Positions 20,559 through 31,108 of a stretch of 64,000 nucleotides of DNA are shown one piece after another. Location of the stretch: assembly GCA_003988855.1 (NCBI GenBank), contig QYAI01000011.1, forward strand, positions 124,001 through 188,000. Reading direction: 5' to 3'. Both the position numbers and the translations under genes were made by a program. Source of the DNA: Arachnopeziza araneosa (taxonomy: Eukaryota; Ascomycota; Leotiomycetes; Helotiales; Arachnopezizaceae). The notes beneath the pieces were generated by a model. That model did not search any database. It worked only from the letters and a program-made list of their open reading frames with translations, and was not told the origin of the DNA. Every line of letters starts with the position of its first letter. The first letter of the stretch is position 1.

Positions 20559-21198
20559 GGTGAATCTGTGATTAATGTTAATTAGCCGAGTGTCTAGACT
20601 ATTCAGAGGGATGGCTATGTAACTATGCGAGGAAAGCAGCGAGGATAGCAGAGTTACTGGACGGATGAAGCGACTTCTTTCGTACCTTTAGGTGTGGGGA
20701 GACTGAAGCTATGCAGGGTCAGAATTGTTAACGTCTATGGAGAATGGACCGACGGCACAACTAAAAGCCGACTTGTGGATTTCAAAGGGCCAGGAAAGAG
20801 GTTGGGAGCTCAAGACCTTGTGCAAGACCAAGAAAGGATAACAGCAGCTTGGTGTTCTGTCAAGGAAAAGGAGGCCCAAGCATGTGGTGAGATTGAGGGG
20901 ATATCAAGTACTTTATGCATCTGGGGTGAGATTCGGACGGAATGCCGAGGTCTGCAGAGCGTTGAAAATGTCCTGCAGCTCTAGTGCGGCAGCCCCAACG
21001 GGGACCCATTTGACGACCCGCATGCTCGAAACGGTTCCAAGCGATAATTTATTGTTTACTAAATACAGGGCCTACATCCGCTCCAAAAGCTATACCCGAC
21101 CTCATATTCATCAGTCGTGGGTTTACATCGACCCGATCGCGTTGATTATGCTACACTAACTCTACACAGTGTTATCCATTTTATCTTACAATTCCACC
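20559..21198. other. Intergenic region, ALDH promoter and rsm24 3' flank
   Basis: 640 bp. The frames at 20694-20984 and 20884-21159 have no domain and overlap each other. No regulatory motif stood out. Confidence 0.6.
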
Positions 21199-22571
21199 TC
21201 ACCGTCTTTTCACTCCCAGTCTCTTCCCTCTTCCTTGACCAGCCATGGCCATTTCTGGCACTGCCACAGCCGCCTCACGCTTAAATAACCCGTCTTTGAT
21301 CTGCTCTACTCCATCGACAACGTGTCCCTCAAGTGCCAGCTGTTGATCTTTCATCTCCAGTTCTTGTCGATATTTCTCCAAATCCTTTTGGCGCTTCTCT
21401 GTCATCGCCCACTCCATTGGGAATTTGGGCTTGATAAACCATTTCCCTCTTCTCAATGGTACATCTTCGAAGGTGTCTCCCGTCTATACACACATTAGCA
21501 TCAAGAAACTTGTTATATTACCCAATGGCTTACTTTTGCTTCCTTCACTAAAATCTCAATTGTGTCACCCAAGTAGCGTTTGTTTTGAGCTTGAGACTCA
21601 AACATCTCGCAGCTCATCTTTATAATATCCTGCTGTGCACTGTACCTGACCCCCGCTAACTTCTTGAGTTTATCTCGTTGAACATCCGTCATGTCTGGTA
21701 GATCTTGCGGACAAAACTCAACAACGACTTTCTTTTCTGCTGGATGTTGCTCTCCCATGTATGTCGTATATCTAAAACGTAATGGTTGGTCTTTGGTCGG
21801 CGGTACGAAAGGTGTAGCCAGTTCTTAAATGTCCTGTCAGTAGACCGAAACTAGAGGTGAAGGATATAGCATACTGTATAGCAACGGCATCTCCCAAGCT
21901 GCCAGTCTGGCATAATGCCGCATCTCTCTATGTTGCTCTAATTCCACATGACCCATTGTAGGCAAGTCATCGTCGTCGTCAGGCAACATGCCCTCCTGTT
22001 CCCACGGCTCATCCTCCCCGAGGTTCATAAATGTCTGCTTCAACTTTGGTGTGGGTAATGGAGGCGGGTCCATTCCATAGTACTCTTCAGCCCCTTGCTC
22101 GACACTGTCCTCTTCCCACCCTCCATCTGGTCGTCGCGCATTTTGAAGAAGCTTGTCCTCTAAGTCTTCATATTCATCATCGTCTTCATCATCTTCCTCC
22201 TCATCTTCCTCATCTTCATCGTCCCATTCGTCCTCGTCGTCTTCGATCTCATACTCGCCATCTTCGTCGTCCCCATCGAGCGCAGCTAGGTCGCCTTCCT
22301 CGAACAAGTGGCCGTACTTTTCCTCCAATTCGCGGAGATCATCCTCGTCTTCCTCTTCGTGTTTCCATTCTTGTATGCCTCGTCGAAGAACCTCGTCCAC
22401 CTCCTCTAATTCCTTCTTTTGCAAGGAACTTAACTGGTCATTTTGGGATTTGCGCAGGTACGGAGTCGTAGTTGAGAAGACCCTTCCTCGACCAATGGCA
22501 CGGAATCGTAGATTAGATTGGAACCTAGAGCATTGTGCCAGACGGCGAAGGCCCCGGAGAGCCGTTACCAT
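21199..22571 (-). CDS. RSM24: Mitochondrial small-subunit ribosomal protein Rsm24 (mS35)
   Basis: Component of the mitochondrial 37S ribosomal subunit. Exons 21875-22571, 21534-21823 and 21199-21483 give 423 aa. The N-terminus is a presequence (MVTALRGLRRLAQCSRFQSN, starting at the ATG at 22571). A long acidic low-complexity segment, almost all Asp/Glu around residues 95-150, follows. The conserved family core starts in exon 1 (AAWEMPLL) and runs through FRYTTYMGEQHPAEKKVVVE, KLAGVRYSAQQDIIKMSCE, AQNKRYLGDTIEIL and TGDTFEDVPLRRGKW. The acidic run is encoded by GAN repeats at about 22150-22290. The gene is divergent from ALG13 over 339 bp. Confidence 0.9.
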
Positions 22572-22910
22572 GATTACGGTTCTCAAATATGGTTTGGGGT
22601 TGAAGTACAAAATTTTGAGGCTGCAAAATCAGGGGTGTGCTTCTAGTAAGACCGCTTGACCTGGCTTCAATTGTGGGCCCTTCCCGAAGCTGCACCACTC
22701 CTTGCCGGCAAGAGAAACCTCCATCATAATATTTTATGACGCTACACACTTCCTTCTTCATATATAGAGTGAATATCCAACATTAAACATCTTACCAGAA
22801 CCTCATGGCAATCTCTCCCAATAAATAAAGACCAACGACCCCGAGGACTTCAATACGGCTGGCTGCATCTAAATGCATCATCACTCCTCGACGTCACCAG
22901 GAATGACAAT
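22572..22910. promoter_or_regulatory. Divergent promoter region, RSM24 / ALG13
   Basis: 339 bp separate the two start codons. No CACGTG/CCAAT module is present here, unlike at the complex I genes. Nothing else distinctive was seen. Confidence 0.55.
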
Positions 22911-23605
22911 ATGAGAAAGGAGTGCCTCATTACCACTGGCGCCACCGCCCAATTTGAAGCACTCATCAAAGGCGCTCTAACTGAAGAATGCCTCCAAGCC
23001 TTCTGCGATGCTGGCTTTACGAATATCACATTTCAATGTGGAGATTCGTTGCCGTCATTCGAGGGTTGGAAACCCGCTGACACAAAAGGTCTGAAACTGA
23101 GAGCTTTCGGCTTCAATAAGCAAGGTCTCAATAAGGAAATGAGAGCTTGTCAAGCTCACGAAGGCGTAAGTAAGAGAGGCTTAGTCATATGTCATGCTGG
23201 TAAGCCAGAAGACTTGATTGCAAGAACTGTCAATTGACAATAGTGTAGGAGCTGGTACAATTCTGGATGCTATGAGGCTGGGTTTGAGACTGGTCGTGGT
23301 TCCAAATGCATCACTCTTAGACAATCATCAAGTCGAGTTGGCTGAGGAGTTAGAGACGCAAGGTTATGCTAGCAAAGCAGATGCAGAGTAAGTTTTGGGG
23401 CTCATAACTGTTCTATCCAGTGTTCATTTCACACCATCTATCTGACAAGTTTGTTTCTAAAATTTTGAGTAGAAATTTAGCCGACGCTGTGCATAAGGCA
23501 TGCTCAGTCGAAGAAAAACCATGGGGTGCAAATACCGCAAGCTTTTCCAGAATTGTTGACGAAGTTGTTGGTTATGAGGACGATGTCAAGGCGCGGCTAG
23601 ATTAA
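22911..23605 (+). CDS. ALG13: UDP-GlcNAc transferase catalytic subunit Alg13
   Basis: Catalytic half of the enzyme that adds the second GlcNAc to dolichol-PP-GlcNAc at the cytosolic face of the ER; it needs the membrane partner Alg14. Exons 22911-23199, 23249-23387 and 23473-23605 give 186 aa, close to the family size. The N-terminus reads CLITTGATAQFEALI, the glycosyltransferase-28 start. The UDP-GlcNAc loop is VICHAGAGTILDAMRLGLRL, split by intron 1 after HAG. VVPNASLLDNHQVELAEEL follows. The C-terminus NLADAVHKA...YEDDVKARLD is family-like. There is no transmembrane segment, as expected for Alg13. Confidence 0.92.
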
Positions 23606-25061
23606 GTTAAAGGTCTGATAATGCATTGTTTTTCAAGTGTAGCGGATTTTTTTGACAACCGGCGAGAAAATACCTTCTTAGGCCGTGCAGGATATCCCAA
23701 GACCAGAATAACAAACTTTGGAGTCTATATATTGCAAAGTAATATCCAACCACAGTAAAAGATTAGCTTTCGAAAGTGGCAAAAGCTTTTTGACTTTTGA
23801 CTGCGACTGAATACTAATAAGGGTCGCTAATTTCAATACTATACTTGATTTCGTGTAGCACGCTGCGTCGAATATTCAGATGTATCAGTATCTCAAGTGT
23901 GCTTCGACTCAAAAAGAGACTTGTTTGCTTATTACTTTTCTTTTCATTCCCTCTCTCTATTGATTCTTCACGATCCGTCTCGATTGCCAAATTTCCACTT
24001 TGTATCTACACTTGCCTAGGTCGTGCTGGCTCCTCTTACTCTATCGAGAGCGCTAATACCAGCCTGTCAAAATTAACTTACGGCGTAGTACCTGGCGCAA
24101 AAGAGCACTTCGTGATAAATCTCTTTCTAATGAACACCCAGGTTGTTCAGTTTCACGTAGTGTGCGGCTTTTCAATGCCTCATTAAGGCTTGCACATCTA
24201 GAATGATATCCTTCCCGTTTTCGGCCCGAGACTACAACTATGCTGTAGTCAGAGTACATTAAGCAGGAAAACTCTTTCCCGCTCAGAGTGTTACGTGAAG
24301 GCAGAAACAATAGTTTTTGGCACTAGGGTTCGAAGATAAATCGATGGTTGAGGGTAAGTTGGAAAGAGGGGGTGGAAGTCGTGAAAACTCATTGAATTAG
24401 GTTGCCCTTCGCAAGCCCCCATGTAAATAGAATGACTTCTATTTGCAAGATATTTTGTTTTATAGCTAGTAGACTTCTAGAAGATGGTCTGTATTGGCTA
24501 GAAGCGGCATACTTTCAAGTCACAGAGATTCTTGATTCTAGATTGTTTCCTTTATGTGTAACTTTGATCTCACAATTAAACTATTATCTAGGTTTCATAC
24601 AATCGAGCCAAGGTCGTTTTTGTCGGCTGAACCTAAATCTGTCCTCAACCTAGGTCTTATCTTCAAATATAAGCCTGACATGCTCCGATTCAAACGTCAA
24701 ATATTGTCTAATCACAACACAAAAGTTGACAAATACACATGTATTACACTGCCAAGGCTTGAGAACGAAGAAAGAGAATCCAAAGGGACCAAGTCTCTCA
24801 AGCTACGGTCAAACCAAGGAGACATGAACAGAAAATTTGGAATAACGAGATCAAGAGGTCAAAGGGCAAAAGAGATGCTAAACGCCGCAACTTGTTTGAA
24901 GATATAAAATAGTTAAACAAAACCACGCTGAAGAACGACTTCATCGATTTAGAATCCAAGCTGTACACAGTATCATTGTCATCTGACTTTTTGAGCTAGT
25001 AGCACTTTGAAAGACTTAAACTCAACTTCCGAGGTAATACAGATTATAATTCTATGATATT
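23606..25061. other. Gene-poor AT-rich intergenic region of about 1.45 kb
   Basis: It lies between two 3' ends (ALG13 and MIC12 converge). Frames at 23845-24186, 24402-24653 and 24554-24907 have no recognisable domain, signal or splice continuation. No repeats or RNA motifs were recognised. Confidence 0.6.
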
Positions 25062-26102
25062 TTACACGCCCCGTAGAACGGTATTGTCTCTGCTGTTGAT
25101 TGGCTTGTACCTCTCCTCCAGCGTCTCCTCGACTGTCTTGTCAAGGGTATTGCTCTTCTCATATCTTTCATGGAGAGCTTTCTCAATAGCCGAAGAATGA
25201 CTGAGAATAGCTGACTGTGTTTTCGACTCGATCTTCTCTGTTGCATATCCAACAGCAGCTCGTGCTTTTCCTAGAACTTCCTGTCCCTTCTCAATGCCCT
25301 CGCTAACGGCTCCCCTGACAGCCGCACGAGCTGCATCTACAGTCCCGCCAGCATGGTTGATAGCATGTTGAACTCTAGCTTTAGCATCGGCTACGGTCTG
25401 GTCGGCCGTTGCTTTTGCTGCACTACGAGCTTCTGCTGCTTTCTGGCCAGTCTGGCTCAACTCCTTATTTGCTGACGACGAAAGATCTTGACCCTTTGAC
25501 TTTGCAGAAGAGATAGCGCGGTCCGCTCTCTCTTTTGCTGCCGTACCGGCTTGCTCAGCTCCAGCGATAGTTGCAGCTGCAGCTTGATCAATCTTCACAG
25601 CCACTTGACTAGCAGCATCCCTCGTAGCGGCTTTACTCCTGTCAACTGCTGCTTGTACCTTCGGACCAGCTTGTCTCTCCACAACTTCAATCCCCTCTCG
25701 AGATTTCTGTAAGCCTCCCCCTAGCAGCCTCGAAACTGCTCCTTCCACCCCCTCCCTCATCTCGTTCCAATCTTTCCTCTGTACCCAACGAACTGCACTC
25801 TCAATTTCCTCATTCCAGCGATCCTTTGCGGTCTCTACTAATGTGCTCCGCTCTTCTCGTGCAAGCTCTGCGCGACTTTGGGGTGGGGGGATAGGTGTTG
25901 ATTCGAAAAGGCCATTAAGCACGCGCGATTGTGAGCGTAAAGCTTCAGCTTGCGCTCGGCGATTCCGTTCATGGGCGAGGACGGTGAGATATGCAAGGCC
26001 TAGAGTAAGAGTAACTCCACCGGTCTAAGGGTTGTGATTAGATAGATGTCCCTGAGAATCTCTTGCGTTTGAAGCACTTACAAAACCGGTACTGAAGCCC
26101 AT
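25062..26102 (-). CDS. MIC12: MICOS complex subunit Mic12 (Aim5)
   Basis: Mitochondrial inner-membrane protein of the MICOS complex that forms cristae junctions. A 7-codon first exon (26082-26102, MGFSTGF) joins 25062-26024 through a 57-nt phase-0 intron, giving 327 aa. The joined start MGFSTGF|TGGVTLTLGLAYLTVLA is the family's N-terminal membrane helix, followed by HERNRRAQAEALRSQSRVL. The rest is a long Ala/Lys/Glu helical region with repeated ADRAISSAK- and ARAAVRGA-like segments, similar to amphipathic LEA-type repeats. Missing the tiny first exon would remove the helix. The gene is divergent from the mitoribosomal bL17m gene over 342 bp. Confidence 0.85.
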
Positions 26103-26444
26103 TTTTCAATTGTGCGCAACCTTGTGCTGCTTGGGACTCCCTGAGCAGTGCGAAAGATCATACAAATCAGATGTAGTTATTGAAGCTCCTAGGAGCCTAC
26201 AACCAAACGAACGACTAAGAGCTGATGTTGAACATTGATGGTTCGACTTGAGCTCTGGGTCGGGAAAATTTCCTGGCAAGCCGGTCCGACCCAACGCCCA
26301 ACTTCACCAATCCTACCTAGCGATCAACCACAATCCACGCCTTCCTTGCGACCTTGTAGAATCTTCAGGAAGACATTGGGGTTTGGGGTTCCTGAAATAA
26401 GTTGGGATACAGTAATTCCACGAGGAACCCACTAAGTTTTCACG
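26103..26444. promoter_or_regulatory. Divergent promoter region, MIC12 / bL17m
   Basis: 342 bp separate two genes for mitochondrial proteins, which suggests shared control. A CACCAATCC (CCAAT) lies near 26305. No CACGTG seen. Confidence 0.55.
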
Positions 26445-27109
26445 ATGGCTGGTGGACATATGAAATATCGCCATTTGAATCGATCATCTGCACACAGACA
26501 AGCTCTTCTACGAAATCTAGTCACCTCTCTCTTCACGCACGAATCGATATCTACGACATGGCCCAAGGCTAAGGAGGCACAGAGATTAGCAGAAAAAGTC
26601 GTCACATTGGCGAAGAAGAATACAGAAGCCAGTAGGAGAAGAGCCCTGCAAATATTCTACGTACGTCCAGTCTTTTATTAGGGTTGATAAATGGCAGCAA
26701 TTTACATTCCTATTGACTTGAAAGCTAATCTGGCTTTCAGACGCCTCACGAACTCCTTCCTAAGTTGTTTGGTGAAATTCGAGAACGATATGCCGATCGT
26801 CCAGGGGGTTATACACGAGTCCTACGTATCGAGCCATTGAAACCAGATCAAGCACCTTCTGCGATCCTTGAGCTTGTAGATGGTCCTAAGGATATTAAAT
26901 TTGCTCTTACGGCAAGAACGATTGCTAAAGCGAGGGCGGAGGGAAAGGATTTGAATGAGACGACTGCGGTATTCAAGAATAAGGTTATTAGATATAGGCG
27001 TGATGGAGAGCAGCAGTTGGAAAATATGATTGAGAAGTTTGGTAGTATGAAGACCGGGGAGAGAGATAATGCAGCAAACGATGAGAGGCGGTGGGGTGGG
27101 AAGGTCTGA
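26445..27109 (+). CDS. MRPL8: Mitochondrial large-subunit ribosomal protein bL17m (Mrpl8)
   Basis: Component of the mitochondrial 54S ribosomal subunit near the exit-tunnel region. Exons 26445-26660 and 26741-27109 are joined in phase 0 across an 80-nt intron and give 194 aa. The bacterial L17 signature is clear: MKYRHLNRSSAHRQALLRNL, LFTHESISTTWPKAKEAQRL, AEKVVTLAKKN and YADRPGGYTRVLRIEPL. A fungal C-terminal extension follows. The protein lacks an obvious long presequence, as do many bL17m proteins. Confidence 0.93.
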
Positions 27110-27209
27110 GGATAATGGGATTGTATAGAGTTCTTCACGGCTTTGTAGGAACATTGCATGGAATGGGCGTCTTTCAAAATGTCTTCAATGTGTAGGGTAG
27201 ATGTATAAT

Positions 27210-29469
27210 TTACAGGAAGTCAAAAGTGTCGCCCTTTTCTCTGATCATCTTTCCCACTCGGTCTGTACCAGCAATCCTTTCAAGCTTTAAAATATCCCAC
27301 TTCGAAAATATCACTTTCACAGTGCCTTCCCCAGGCGCCAGGTTGCCCTCCTGCACACTCCGGTCGAGGTACCCGCTAACTATCTCCTTGTAAAAAATCG
27401 GGTTATCTGGAAGTCCGTACATGATAATCTTTTTGACGCCTCGCACTTGATATCGTCTGAAGTGATGTGCCCGTTCGGTGTAGAGAAGAACATTATGTCG
27501 ACCACTGAGGAAGTGGGATCGAGCTCTGGCAACATCCCTTACAGAAGTGTATTCAGAGATGTTGCCAAAGGAGAGACTGCTAGTTGTAGGCGAGGTAGCA
27601 AAGTAGTTTCTGATTCTTACGAAGTCTAGATATGAAGGAATGAATACAACAGTTCCAGCACTGTCTTTTGTGCGCCTTGCTAAAGTTGGGATGATTGCTG
27701 TTGTAAAGTACGTGAAGCGAGCGTCAGGATCTGTAGCAAATGACGGTGACTCAAGCCGTAAGAATGTTTGCTTGATTTTCGAGCCCAGCTCCTGGATTGC
27801 TCCTGGGTATGTAGCACTGATTTTGGTTTTCCCCCTCCAGTTCATAGACTGATTGTAGAAGAGAGTATTGAGCTCTGGAGTATTGAAAGCTGACAAAGTG
27901 ATAGTCTGCCTGAAGTATTTGGCATCGTTGTCCAAATACCAGCTTCTGACTCTGCTAAAATCGCATCCATGAGCTTCCCTTGGCTGTAAATTAAGATGCT
28001 CAAAGATATATTCCACATGTTCCCAATTTTGCATCAAAAGGGCATCAGCTTGATCAACGATGACCAGTTCAATTGAGCTTAAGAAGTCGTAGTCGCCTTT
28101 TTTATCATCTTTTCCTTCCAAGGCCATTCGCAAACCCAATGGGCTAGCAAGTATAATATCTGAATTATAAAATTGTGAAAATAATTTCACTGTCTTTCTA
28201 GTGAATTTCATGCCCAGGCGGAACATATCATCGTTGTTACCACCAAAGAGTTCCCGGAAGTCGGTTGCCTCGTCTTCAGAAAATTTCTCCATTTTCTCTA
28301 TGTACGATTCTTCAAACCGCTTTCTATTCTCCTGTTGCTCTGGCTCGCATAGGGAGATAATTGTATTGATAGTCCTGTGACAAGACTCTCGAGTAGGCAG
28401 AATAAAGAGAACTTTTGGTCGAGTGAAGCCTTGGTCTCGTAACTCTAACGAATCGTCATGCCCCTCTCTTGCAAGACGAGCATTGTTTTTGATTACACGA
28501 TCTCGGGTCCTACACTTTGGTTAACACGTTCTAGATAAGTAAATCTAGAGCTTACTTGAAAACATGATTGAGAGAATGCAACCCTATTAAGCGCCTTAGG
28601 CTTTCCGCATTTGTGGGAGTACGCTCACAAAACAAAAGATCGTAATGATTCAAAATTACAGAAGCTAACCTGCCCTCCAATACATCGAAAGTGGCCTGCT
28701 GCTTTAAGAAATTCGAGCTTAATTTCTGCTTCAACTTTAAATCCTCTGCTCCCAATGAAGTGGGCGACAAGACAAGCTTTTGTCCATTTTCAGACGGCAT
28801 AGAAATGATTGCCTTGCCAATGGTGGGAATCATTACTTTCTGAGTTTTGAAACGATTTCCTTTCAGAGCTTTCACACAAAGGGAGACTTCGTCACTGTTC
28901 GGATTCGCGAAGTGAGCTTCGAAGGGGTCAGAAGCATCCTGAAGCTCATCTTCACTCTCTTCCAAGAGTCCATCTGTTGCAGTCTCGGGGCCTTCTTCGG
29001 CTTCCTCGACATTGTCAGCGTCGTGAGTAGGCGCTCTTTCGTCATCTGGCTCGTCTTGCTCAGGGACTGGATCATGCGTTAACTTCCGTCTTTTGGCATG
29101 AGAAGCGGATTGCGTTGCAAAGCTTTGCATGAGTGCAGCATAGGAGCGTGCTGGTGGCAAATCCTCTTCATCCTCGTCGCTAGAAGGATCTTCGTTGACG
29201 GATTCTCCCTGATCTGACTTGTTTTCTGATTCAAAGTCTTCTCGCTCTTCATCTCTAAGTGCTGTTAGAGTAAATTCAGGATCAATTACGGAGCTTTTTT
29301 TTTACTTTTCTTTCTGCTGAGCTATTCTCACACTGTCGAATATGGGTTTCCCCCTTCTTCCTCCTCGAAATGATCCCCGAAAGCCTCCTCGGCCACGACC
29401 TCGTGATCCACTCGTGGCTCTTCCTCGCCCTCTACCACCAGAAGACCCTCTTGGTCCGTGAAAACCCAT
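27210..29469 (-). CDS. UTP25: U3 snoRNA-associated protein 25 (Utp25/DIEXF)
   Basis: Nucleolar SSU-processome factor for 18S rRNA maturation, with a degenerate helicase fold. Exons 29306-29469, 28556-29254 and 27210-28509 give 720 aa with consistent phases (2, 2). The N-terminus is an RGG-rich segment (RGSSGGRGRGRATSGSRGRG), followed by an acidic region and then the conserved domain: VLFILPTRESCHRTI, LASPLGLRMAL, VIVDQADALLMQNWEHV, RQTITLSAF, RYQVRGVKKIIMYGLPDNP and the end GDTFDFL. VDQAD replaces the DEAD motif, as in the family. Intron 1 has a CTAAC branch, with the acceptor at CACTTAG chosen because the nearer CAG would bring in a stop. The gene is divergent from the eIF3f gene over 227 bp. 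Confidence 0.92.
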
Positions 29470-29696
29470 TTTGACAAAATTTTGCTTCGTGACGGAGTAT
29501 ACAATTTCACAGGCTCAAAAGCTCACTGAACAAATAAAATATTCCGATAAGGTGCTACACGTGACTCTTATCTTAGCGGGACTCAAAATCACCCACAATC
29601 AAAATACCAGCATGCGCCAACGAGGGGTATATTTTGACGACTCTAAAGGCGCCGACCTCCCTACTCTCGTTCAAGCTCACCGCACTCTTGCCCAAC
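29470..29696. promoter_or_regulatory. Divergent promoter, UTP25 / eIF3f
   Basis: Only 227 bp separate the start codons of a ribosome-biogenesis gene and a translation-initiation gene. A CACGTG near 29558 lies between them and could serve both. No CCAAT partner was seen. Confidence 0.5.
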
Positions 29697-30812
29697 ATGG
29701 CAGTTGGCACCGAGTCTTTCCTACATCTCGCACGCCCGCTTGCACCTGCGGTCATCGGGGTCCAACCTACAACCGCACCATTGAATGTTATACTACAGCC
29801 ACAAGTAATAGTCCTACGCTAAATATAAATATAAATTGCTAATGTATTCAAGGCAGTGTTCTCGATTCTTGATCATGCTATTCGAAGAGATATTCGCGAC
29901 ACGCAGTCAACAAGAGTGATTGGGGCACTTTTAGGAGTTCGATCTGAAGATGGTATGGAGGTCGAAGTCCGAAATTGCTTTGCGATACCCCACACAGAAA
30001 ACGAAGATCAAGTCGAGGTGGATGTCGAGTACCAGAAAAATATGCTTGCATTACAGCTGAAAGCGAACCCGAGAGAAGTACTTTTGGGATGGTATACGAC
30101 AAGTTTGGATCTGAACAGCTTCAGCGCCTTAATTCAGAACTTTTTTGCAAGCCCAGAGACTGGAACATTCCCACACCCGGCAGTCCATTTGACTGTATCT
30201 ACCGAAGCTGGGAAGGAAATCGAGGCCAAGGCGTATATCAGTGCTCCAGTCGGGGTTAATGCTGAACGCGCTGCCGAAAGTTGCCTATTCATTCCTGTCC
30301 CCTACGAGATCCGATACGGTGATGCTGAAAAGAGTGGCCTGGAATTGATTTCAGGAGCGAAGGACACCGAAAGTCGGGCAGCACCAGTCGTGTCGGATAT
30401 TGAAGGTTTAGAACGAGCTGTTGAACAGACACTCGATTTGTTGGAACGAGTATCAGAATATGTCAGCTTGGTTTTGGACGAAGAACGGGAACCTTCAAAT
30501 GCTTTGGGCCAATTCCTGATGAATGCTCTATCATTAGCACCCAAGGTTGATCCCCAGGATGTTGAACGTGACTTCAACAACCATATCCAAGATGTATTGG
30601 TTGTTTCATACCTAGCAAATACTATTCGCACTCAAATTGACCTTTCCCAACGACTGGCAACTGCGACACTTACGATGGGAGGCTCCGATGCTTTGACAGG
30701 TACTGGTGGAATTGAAGGAGGTGGTGATAAGGGCCAGCGAAGTGGGCAGCGGGGTGGGAAGCGTGGAGGAGGTCGGAGTGGCGGACGAGAACCAAGGGAG
30801 CCACAAGAATAG
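29697..30812 (+). CDS. Translation initiation factor eIF3 subunit F
   Basis: MPN-domain subunit of the eIF3 complex. Exons 29697-29804 and 29853-30812 are joined in phase 0 across a 48-nt intron and give 355 aa. The MPN domain begins across the junction (LQPQ|AVFSILDHAIRR) and continues with RVIGALLGVRSEDGMEVEV and VLLGWYTTS. The metal-binding JAMM histidines are absent, as in eIF3f, so it is structural rather than a protease. The C-terminal half has the helical LERAVEQTLDLLERVSEYV segment. A Gly/Arg-rich tail (KGQRSGQRGGKRGGGRSGGR) is a likely RNA-contact or methylation region. Confidence 0.95.
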
Positions 30813-31108
30813 TTTTTGCGATTAATTGACGCATTCTCCATGTGACTTGGTGGTGCATCAAGCTGCATTGTAAGGATGGAAAAATCATGGCGTTCCGGTA
30901 GGCTTGGAGGTCATTCGCATAGAATACCATTCGTCTGAAGCATTTCAAGTTTTCAATGTAAATTTGTGTGATTTGATATCTTTGTTAATTCAGGTTTTAT
31001 AAGTTCAAGTTTATAAACCTGCTAAAGTTTCATTTTAATGCCCGCGTTGACCGCTAACTCCACCAATGCTACCATACGCCACACCTATTATCACAAAACT
31101 TAGCGCCT
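30813..31108. other. Convergent 3' flanks
   Basis: About 300 bp between the stop codons of eIF3f and the R3H-SUZ gene. AT-rich, with no features seen. Confidence 0.5.

Noticed and set aside
22153..22659. Plus-strand frame encoding a long poly-Ser protein
   Set aside because: It is the complement of the Asp/Glu codon repeat of the RSM24 gene and has no independent support.
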